In this document: positions 1-4,118 of the stretch, one piece after another | Layout of the letters: each line of letters starts with the position of its first letter | Position numbering within the stretch: position 1 is the first letter of the stretch | Source: an uncultured Eubacteriales bacterium | Lineage (GTDB): Bacteria; Bacillota; Clostridia; Christensenellales; UBA1242 | Length of the DNA stretch: 6,891 bases | Direction of reading: 5' to 3' | NCBI GenBank assembly: GCA_900557585.1 | Contig: USTJ01000037.1 | Coordinates: forward strand, 1-6,891 | Program-made: the position numbers and the translations under genes | The notes under the pieces: generated by a model | Database searches by the model: none | Seen by the model: only the letters and a program-made list of their open reading frames with translations | Told to the model about the DNA's origin: nothing

Positions 1-85
1 CTATCAAGCAGATGGCTCTGTAACAATCCCAGAGGTGCTTCGTCCATATATGGGTGGAAAAGACAGAATTTTGCCAAAGAAATAG
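1..85 (+). CDS. serS: Seryl-tRNA synthetase, C-terminal end (partial)
   Basis: This is the 3' end of a gene whose start lies left of the window. Reading from base 2, the last 27 codons contain DGSVTIPEVLRPYMGG and end ...RILPKK with a TAG stop at 83-85. The pattern '(D/E)G.(I/V).(I/V)PE.LRPYMGG' close to the C-terminus is characteristic of bacterial seryl-tRNA synthetases, the class II enzymes that charge tRNA-Ser with serine in the cytoplasm. The Pro-Glu-x-Leu-Arg-Pro-Tyr stretch belongs to the end of the catalytic domain (motif 3 region). An intrinsic terminator follows 24 bases after the stop, so this is the last gene of its transcript. The call rests on a short but distinctive C-terminal motif. 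Confidence 0.85.
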   Translation, partial: YQADGSVTIPEVLRPYMGGKDRILPKK

Positions 86-108
86 GGTAAAACCAAGCAA
101 ATATCAGA

Positions 109-137
109 AAAACACATCAATTTTGGTGTGTTTTTTT
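109..137 (+). terminator. Intrinsic terminator after serS
   Basis: AAAACACATC (109-118) pairs with GGTGTGTTTT (125-134) through ten positions with one G-T wobble, around a six-base loop. The T run 131-137 overlaps and follows the right arm. It sits 24 bases after the serS stop, which suits Rho-independent termination. Confidence 0.8.
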
Positions 138-460
138 GTATGAAAAAATTGCAAAAAGTCTTGGTGCTATGTCTGACGACTAAAAAAAATATTAAAATTT
201 TAATAAAAATAGTATAAATTTTTAATTTTGGTCAAAAATTTATTTATTTGAATTTGCCACAAACATTTAATTTATATATGACTTATTTATATGATTAGAT
301 TTTTTGATATATCAAGTCATAAGCAATCAAACAAAATACAAAAACAATTTTCAAAGTGTTTAACCCACCGTTTAAAGTTTGACTTTCTTTGACCTATAAA
401 TATTTTTATTTTTTGTTTATTTGTATTGACAGATTTTTTTGAAAAAAGAAGAATAAATGG

Positions 461-488
461 TTGACAAAATTTGAATATTTTTTGTCAA
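461..488. promoter_or_regulatory. 9-bp inverted repeat, possible operator
   Basis: TTGACAAAA (461-469) and TTTTGTCAA (480-488) are perfect inverted copies separated by ten bases. The right arm overlaps the -35-like hexamer TTGTCA (482-487) of the adjacent promoter candidate. That is where a dimeric repressor could compete with RNA polymerase. No regulator can be assigned. Confidence 0.35.
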
Positions 489-510
489 ACTGCCAAATAC
501 TATTTATAAC
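482..510 (+). promoter_or_regulatory. Sigma-A-like promoter candidate
   Basis: TTGTCA (482-487), a 17-base spacer and TATAAC (505-510) each match the consensus hexamers at five of six positions. Transcription would begin near 516-518. The only downstream reading frame is the small membrane protein at 788, which would then have a leader of about 270 bases. Alternatively the transcript may be short, because a hairpin with a T-rich tail follows at once. Confidence 0.45.
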
Positions 511-556
511 GATTTGCAAGAAATTTACGTGTTTTTGCAGGTCGTTTTTATTTTTA
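508..556 (+). terminator. Hairpin with T-rich tail, possible terminator or attenuator
   Basis: AACGATTTGCAA (508-519) pairs with TTGCAGGTCGTT (535-546) over 12 positions including two G-T wobbles. Three further inner A-T pairs are possible. The right arm runs into TTTTTATTTTT, as in intrinsic terminators. The left arm overlaps the -10 hexamer of the promoter candidate at 482-510, so a transcript from that promoter would lack part of the stem. The hairpin may instead stop readthrough from upstream, or be a DNA-level dyad. Confidence 0.35.
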
Positions 557-787
557 GATTGTATAAAAATAAGTTGCAATATGTGAAATCTTAAAAATTT
601 TAAAATGTAGAAAACTCATGAAAACAAGCCGAATTTTGCGGGTTTGAATGCATTTTTAATAAAGTGAACTATAAATAAATATTCAAAACAAAACCATAAT
701 TTGTCATCAAAATAAAACCGCACGTTTTTAAACAGAATTTTTTTTGAAAAAGTTTATTTTTCTTGCGTTTTGTCAAAAATATTTAAA

Positions 788-1099
788 ATGAAAATTGACC
801 AAATTTTGAATCAGACAATCAAAGACATTGTGAAAGCCGTCAGCATTTATATAACGCAGATTTTTTCGGTTGTCACATTTTATCAAATCTTGTTTTCAAA
901 TTATATGAGTGACAAATCATATAAACACATCATCATAATGTTTGCGTTGTTTTTCACAATTGTGTTTTTGGCAAAAACGGCACTTCATATAAATGAACTG
1001 ATTGTTCGTTTAAAAGAACTTAAAAATGGCGCGACAAATCAGAATGTTCAAAATCAAACCCCAGAAAAAACCGAAAATAAAAATCAAAATTCTGTGTGA
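788..1099 (+). CDS. Hypothetical small membrane protein, two predicted helices
   Basis: I do not recognise a family. The ATG at 788 gives 103 residues; an in-frame TTG at 770 would add six. Neither start has a clear ribosome binding site, which lowers confidence. The protein has two hydrophobic segments, about residues 14-36 (IVKAVSIYITQIFSVVTFYQ...) and 47-65 (HIIIMFALFFTIVFLAKTA). A charged helical stretch (NELIVRLKELKN) and a hydrophilic Asn/Gln/Lys/Glu tail from about residue 81 follow. Alternating hydrophobic and polar blocks, few cysteines and a sensible charge distribution look like real protein, unlike the Phe/Cys-rich translations of nearby noncoding DNA. The TGA stop lies inside the first unit of the 55-bp repeat array, so the original 3' end may have been replaced by repeat DNA. 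It stands alone on its strand, 700 bases after serS. Confidence 0.5.
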   Translation: MKIDQILNQTIKDIVKAVSIYITQIFSVVTFYQILFSNYMSDKSYKHIIIMFALFFTIVFLAKTALHINELIVRLKELKNGATNQNVQNQTPEKTENKNQNSV

Positions 1100-1630
1100 G
1101 CGCGTCACAAAATTATGGCAAATTTGCAGGCAAAAAAATTATGCATTCTGTGTGAGAACGCCAAATAAAATGCCGTGTAAATTTTAAAACATAAAAATTA
1201 TTCTGTGTGAGAATGTCTAAAAAAAGTCGGGCGCGAAGTTTCAAATAAAAAAATATTCTGCGTAGACGCGTCAAATAAAAAGGATTGTTACGACTTATAA
1301 ATAAAACCAGTCTATGTGAGAATGTTGTTTGAAATGCCGGAAATATTTTTAAACACAAAAAATATTCTGTATGAGAGCGTCAAAAAACATTGTGATAAAT
1401 ATACAATAAAAGGACATTTCTGTACGAGAATGCTTTATAATTTGCTGGAAAAATATCTCTTAATCATAATAATATTCTGTGTTAGAGCGTTTATAGAAAA
1501 TAGGACATTTATCAAAGAAAAATCATAAATTTGTATGTGGCTAAAAAATATGTGGGTTTTGACGCAAAATGTCAGTTTTTAGACCCGGGAAAAATTATTT
1601 TTATTTTTAAAAATTCTGTGTGAGCGCGTC
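1089..1630. repeat. Degenerate tandem array, unit about 55 bp
   Basis: An 18-base core, consensus ATTCTGTGTGAGAGCGTC, recurs at 1089, 1145, 1200, 1255, 1309, 1364, 1417 and 1474. The steps are 56, 55, 55, 54, 55, 53 and 57 bases. A worn copy may lie near 1529, and a core identical to the first lies at 1613-1630. The roughly 37 bases between cores are also alike: an A-rich start, then a small G/C patch such as TGCCG, TCGG, TGCCGG or GCTGG, then AT-rich DNA with AAATAAAA-like strings. The whole unit is therefore repeated, which argues against CRISPR spacers. The period is not a multiple of three and copies carry indels, so the array is not protein-coding. Reading frames across it in either strand are by-products. 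Function is unknown. Confidence 0.85.
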
Positions 1631-1917
1631 TAAATTTGCAGATATTTGTGGCTTGCGCGCTGTACAGAATTTGATAAATCTGTCAAATAATGCCATATAG
1701 AAATAATTTATAAAGGCAAATTTTTTGTGGGATTTTCATGGCACAAAAACTTTGACGCGTTAGACAAAATAAATTTTATAAAAAATTCATTTGGGCGGTC
1801 TAGGAAGATTTTATTGATAAACAATATAAGAATGTGTGAAAAAACAAAAAAAATCGTTTCAGACAAAATATTGGGCAAAAATTGACAAATTTTGAGCACA
1901 GATTGTGTGAGACAAAA
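1631..1917. repeat. Decayed continuation of the 55-bp repeat array
   Basis: Fragments resembling the array core persist past 1630. ATTCATTTGGGCGGTC (1785-1800) resembles the core with internal changes, AGAATGTGTGAA (1829-1840) keeps the TGTGTGA centre, and AGATTGTGTGAG (1900-1911) matches the first 12 core bases at ten positions. Spacing is no longer regular. I read this as an older, eroded part of the array; chance resemblance in AT-rich DNA cannot be excluded. No gene is seen here. Confidence 0.4.
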
Positions 1918-2123
1918 TTTTTAAAATTATAAATTTACAAAACTGGAAAAATTTATAAAAATATAATTTACAAACAACAAAAATTTTTAGTACGCAAAAA
2001 ATTTTAACAAAATTTGTAAAGTTTAAAAAAACTGTAAATTTGAAAAATTCAAAAACCGCTAAAAAGCCCAAAATATCTAACGAAGCCAAAAATTGTTAAA
2101 AACCCCCTCAAAATAGGCGTATT
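1918..2123. other. A-rich noncoding DNA
   Basis: This stretch is strongly A-rich on the plus strand (35 A to 18 T in 1921-1980 by hand count). I see no credible gene, RNA or promoter in it. Translations in either strand are Phe/Lys/Asn-rich filler typical of AT-rich spacer DNA. Confidence 0.5.
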
Positions 2124-2151
2124 TATTCGCAAAACCTGTCTTTTGCGAATA
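2124..2151. repeat. Perfect 11-bp hairpin at the A-rich/T-rich switch
   Basis: TATTCGCAAAA (2124-2134) and TTTTGCGAATA (2141-2151) are perfect inverted copies around the loop CCTGTC. No T run follows on either strand, so it is not a classic terminator. It marks the point where the plus strand changes from A-rich (left) to T-rich (right), consistent with a boundary between rightward and leftward transcription. Confidence 0.6.
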
Positions 2152-3059
2152 GTTTCAAATTATTTTATCAACACTGCTGTTCAAAACATTTTCCACTCCC
2201 TTTTTAATTTTTGTCTGTACCTGGAAAAAATTTGCTGGCAATTGTTCGATTGTGTTATTTATTTTTTGCATTCTACAACAACAAATATTCTGTTTTTCAT
2301 TTTAGGACTTTTTAAAAATTGCTATTCATTAAAATTTTTGTTGTCATGTTCGTGTCATAAAATTTTCATAAAGCATCATTTGTTGTGTATTCATATTTTT
2401 GTTTACTGCTTGCCTGCTGATAAAATTTGATTATTTTATGTTTAGACATGTTTTCACCAAGGCATTCAAACAATGTTATTTCAGAAAACTTTGACAATTT
2501 TTCAAACCAGTGGCTTTTTTATTCATATCATAAAACAAATTTTGTTGTTGGATATCAATGTTTCAGTTTTTGCCAAATCACTTCATTTTTTAATTCATAC
2601 TATAATGATTGCCTATTTTTGTTTGTGTCATTACAAACCATATTAAAAATTCATACATATACGTTTTCTTGCATGCCTCTTTGTGTTTTAGTGTTGAATA
2701 GTTGTATGACTTATTTTGTTTGCATAAAACGACAAAGTATAAAGGGTTGTGCGTTAATTTCACAATAAATAACCAATCAACATATCATTTTTATATCATT
2801 TTTATATCATTTTTGCTTATAAAATTTGTTTTTTTAGCCTATTTTTCATTGTGTAAACCATCTTTAATAAGTGTTTTTGTTGTTTTGTTGATATAATTTA
2901 TATCTTTTCATTCAAATTTCACACCCTATTTTAGTGCAGAACAAATTGTTGTTTTCCCTCTTTTATCGCAAAAAACACTAATTTAATGCCGTTTTTATGC
3001 TTGTATTTTTTCGGATTTTATTATATCTCAAACGTTGTAAATTTTGATTTTTCAGTGAC
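2152..3059. other. T-rich noncoding DNA, about 900 bases
   Basis: No believable gene is found. Open frames exist on the plus strand at 2143-2430, 2427-2768 and 2986-3288. Their products are overloaded with Phe, Cys, Tyr, His and Ile, have no ribosome binding sites and overlap one another, as expected of T-rich spacer DNA. The minus strand here is A- and purine-rich, as for coding strands in this window, but has no long frame. The stretch could be an eroded minus-strand gene or long spacer. It contains the 11-bp tandem repeat at 2782-2814. Confidence 0.5.
2782..2814. repeat. Three perfect 11-bp tandem repeats
   Basis: ATATCATTTTT occurs three times head to tail without mismatch (2782-2792, 2793-2803, 2804-2814). 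The period is close to one DNA helical turn, as in iteron-like protein sites. Slippage in AT-rich spacer is the simpler explanation. Confidence 0.8.
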
Positions 3060-3170
3060 AAAAGTGGTGGGGGATTTTGTGGGTGAGAGCATTTGTTCTC
3101 TCTCCTGCCCTTTTGCTGTTTTCAAACGCGTTTTTGCTAGATTTCATCGGACTTTCGGCGTGCTACACGC
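3060..3170. other. Higher-GC patch with several dyads, possible structured RNA
   Basis: These 110 bases are visibly richer in G and C than the flanking spacer. They contain GAGAG (3085-3089) facing CTCTC (3098-3102) with outer G-C pairs, the 10-bp palindrome AAACGCGTTT (3124-3133), and a tight GCGTG/CACGC hairpin with a CTA loop (3158-3170). A T-run terminator reading leftward begins just beyond. I recognise no RNA family; no RNase P, tmRNA, SRP or T-box signature is evident. Confidence 0.3.
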
Positions 3171-3173
3171 AAT

Positions 3174-3198
3174 AAAAAAAGACCCTGAAAAATGGGTC
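3174..3198 (-). terminator. Intrinsic terminator of the metallohydrolase gene
   Basis: On the minus strand GACCC (3198-3194) pairs with GGGTC (3185-3181) around an eight-base loop, followed directly by seven T residues (3180-3174). The stem starts nine bases after the stop codon of the hydrolase gene. Confidence 0.75.
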
Positions 3199-3207
3199 AT
3201 ATTTTCT

Positions 3208-3888
3208 TTACATATTTGTGAACAGAGTAAGCAAAAAACCATATTCTTTTATCTTCTGCTTTTCCCTTCCCGCTGTCGGAAGAAATGAATATACAAGATT
3301 CCAAAAGCGCTTTGAATGATTCATTTCAACAAGGTGACAAAGTTCATGAACGATTACATAGTCGATTATTGATGGTTCAAGCATGACAACGCGAAAATTG
3401 AATGAAATGATGCCACGACTGTTGCAAGCCCCCCACCTTCCTTTTGTGTCGTTGATTTTGATGGCTTTTGACGTAATTTTTATAAGGTTGGACAAATATG
3501 CAACTCTTTCTTCCAAAATTGCTTTGGCATATTTTTTATACCATGCTTTCAGTTTTGGTAGCACTTTTTCTTGCGGAGTTGTTGCTGGAACATAAATGCA
3601 CATGTCGTCTGCACTTGTTTGAATTTTCTTCACCGAGCAAAGTTTAAGGTCGTAACGGTTTCCAAACAAAAGAAATTTTTTGTAGGCAATCACGTCGTCA
3701 TATTTTTGCCTGTTGTTTTGCAGAAATGCAAGTTTCTCTCTTATCCATTCTTGTTTTTGCACAACAAACTTTGAAATTGTTTCATTGCTCATTTTAAGTG
3801 GAGCCTTCACAACAATTTGTCCATCTTTTAAAATCGAAAGCGAAAGTGTTCGGCGGTTGCTTCTATAAATCTGGTCGGGTGTTATCAT
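3208..3888 (-). CDS. YgjP/DUF45-family zinc metallohydrolase
   Basis: The 226-residue product belongs to the YgjP-like family (DUF45, COG1451), predicted cytoplasmic metal-dependent hydrolases related in fold to M48 and SprT-like metalloproteases. The N-terminal part carries the family's strand-rich region (YRSNRRTLSLSI, residues 8-20) and a WIREKL helix (48-53). GRWGAC (150-155) and FNFRVVMLEP (163-172) lead into DYVIVHELCHLVEMNHSKRF (176-195). HELCH (181-185) is the zinc-binding HExxH motif and His191 the likely third ligand. All catalytic residues are present and the length is normal. The ATG at 3888 is chosen because AAAGGAG (3894-3900) lies five bases upstream; an in-frame GTG at 3903 would place that site inside the gene. 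It is transcribed away from the PadR-like gene across 230 bases and has its own terminator. The physiological substrate is unknown; no signal peptide is seen. Confidence 0.92.
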   Translation of the reverse strand: MITPDQIYRSNRRTLSLSILKDGQIVVKAPLKMSNETISKFVVQKQEWIREKLAFLQNNRQKYDDVIAYKKFLLFGNRYDLKLCSVKKIQTSADDMCIYVPATTPQEKVLPKLKAWYKKYAKAILEERVAYLSNLIKITSKAIKINDTKGRWGACNSRGIISFNFRVVMLEPSIIDYVIVHELCHLVEMNHSKRFWNLVYSFLPTAGREKQKIKEYGFLLTLFTNM

Positions 3889-3906
3889 GTTTTCTCCTTT
3901 CACACA

Positions 3907-3935
3907 ATTATATACAATTGCGAAAAATTATACAA
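3907..3935 (-). promoter_or_regulatory. Promoter candidate for the metallohydrolase gene
   Basis: On the minus strand TTGTAT (3935-3930), a 17-base spacer and TATAAT (3912-3907) form a good sigma-A-like promoter. Transcription would begin near 3900, almost at the ribosome binding site. A second TATAAT lies at 3932-3927 without a good -35 and would give a more usual leader of about 32 bases. Confidence 0.5.
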
Positions 3936-3984
3936 CAAAAGTTTTGTTTAATTTGGCTTTAAAATTTAGAAAAGTTTAAAATTT
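3934..3984. promoter_or_regulatory. Dyad and direct repeats in the divergent intergenic region
   Basis: AACAAAAGTTTTGTT (3934-3948) is a perfect 7-bp dyad around a central G, just upstream of the hydrolase promoter. TTTAAAATTT occurs twice, at 3958-3967 and 3975-3984, 17 bases apart. They are candidate operators for the divergent PadR-like regulator. The commonly reported PadR site form ATGT-N8-ACAT is not seen in this intergenic region. Confidence 0.3.
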
Positions 3985-4058
3985 TGTCAAAAAGACCCTG
4001 ATTTTTGAAAAATGCTATGTATTTATTATTAAAAAGTTATAGTAAGTTTATAAATTGT

Positions 4059-4088
4059 TTGACTTTGATGCCCATTTTTGGCTAAAAT
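4059..4088 (+). promoter_or_regulatory. Promoter candidate for the PadR-like gene
   Basis: TTGACT (4059-4064), an 18-base spacer and TAAAAT (4083-4088) each match consensus at five of six positions. Transcription would begin about 4095, giving a leader of roughly 24 bases that contains the ribosome binding site GAGGGGTG (4106-4113). Confidence 0.6.
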
Positions 4089-4118
4089 TATTATGAATAA
4101 CACATGAGGGGTGATTTT

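Larger units (their letters stand above)
140..769. other. Intergenic region, AT-rich, no gene recognised
   Basis: About 630 bases hold no convincing reading frame and no RNA family that I recognise. Visible dyads are a 16-bp palindrome (190-205, TATTAAAATTTTAATA), an 8-bp inverted repeat TATGACTT/AAGTCATA (277-284 and 314-321) and a 12-bp palindrome TTGATATATCAA (304-315) inside it. Further on lies the operator, promoter and hairpin cluster described separately at 461-556. In DNA this AT-rich, short dyads are expected by chance, so only the 461-556 cluster is treated as possibly meaningful. The next candidate gene starts at 788. Confidence 0.6.

Noticed and set aside
625..646. Terminator-like hairpin CAAGCC/GGGTTTG
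   Set aside because: Only about six pairs with one wobble, a large loop and no uninterrupted T run.
1113..1528. Reading frames within the repeat array on both strands
   Set aside because: The unit of about 55 bases is not a multiple of three and the frames merely cross several degenerate copies.
1089..1630. CRISPR array
   Set aside because: Core repeats are short and differ from copy to copy, the intervening sequences are homologous to each other rather than unique, and no cas gene is present.
1708..2089. Minus-strand frames in A-rich DNA
   Set aside because: Products are Phe/Ile/Leu/Lys filler without a ribosome binding site and overlap each other, as expected from A-rich spacer.
140..3170. 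Replication origin, suggested by AT-richness, repeats and serS nearby
   Set aside because: I found no cluster of DnaA boxes; TTATCAACA near 2163 is a single one-mismatch match, and no dnaA, dnaN or gyr gene is present.
2143..3288. Plus-strand genes at 2143-2430, 2427-2768, 2702-2896 and 2986-3288
   Set aside because: They overlap one another, lack ribosome binding sites and encode Phe/Cys/Tyr/His-rich strings with no motif. The last also runs antisense through the terminator and end of the hydrolase gene.
3901..3903. GTG at 3903 as start of the metallohydrolase
   Set aside because: It would place the strong AAAGGAG site inside the coding region; the ATG at 3888 is correctly spaced from it.
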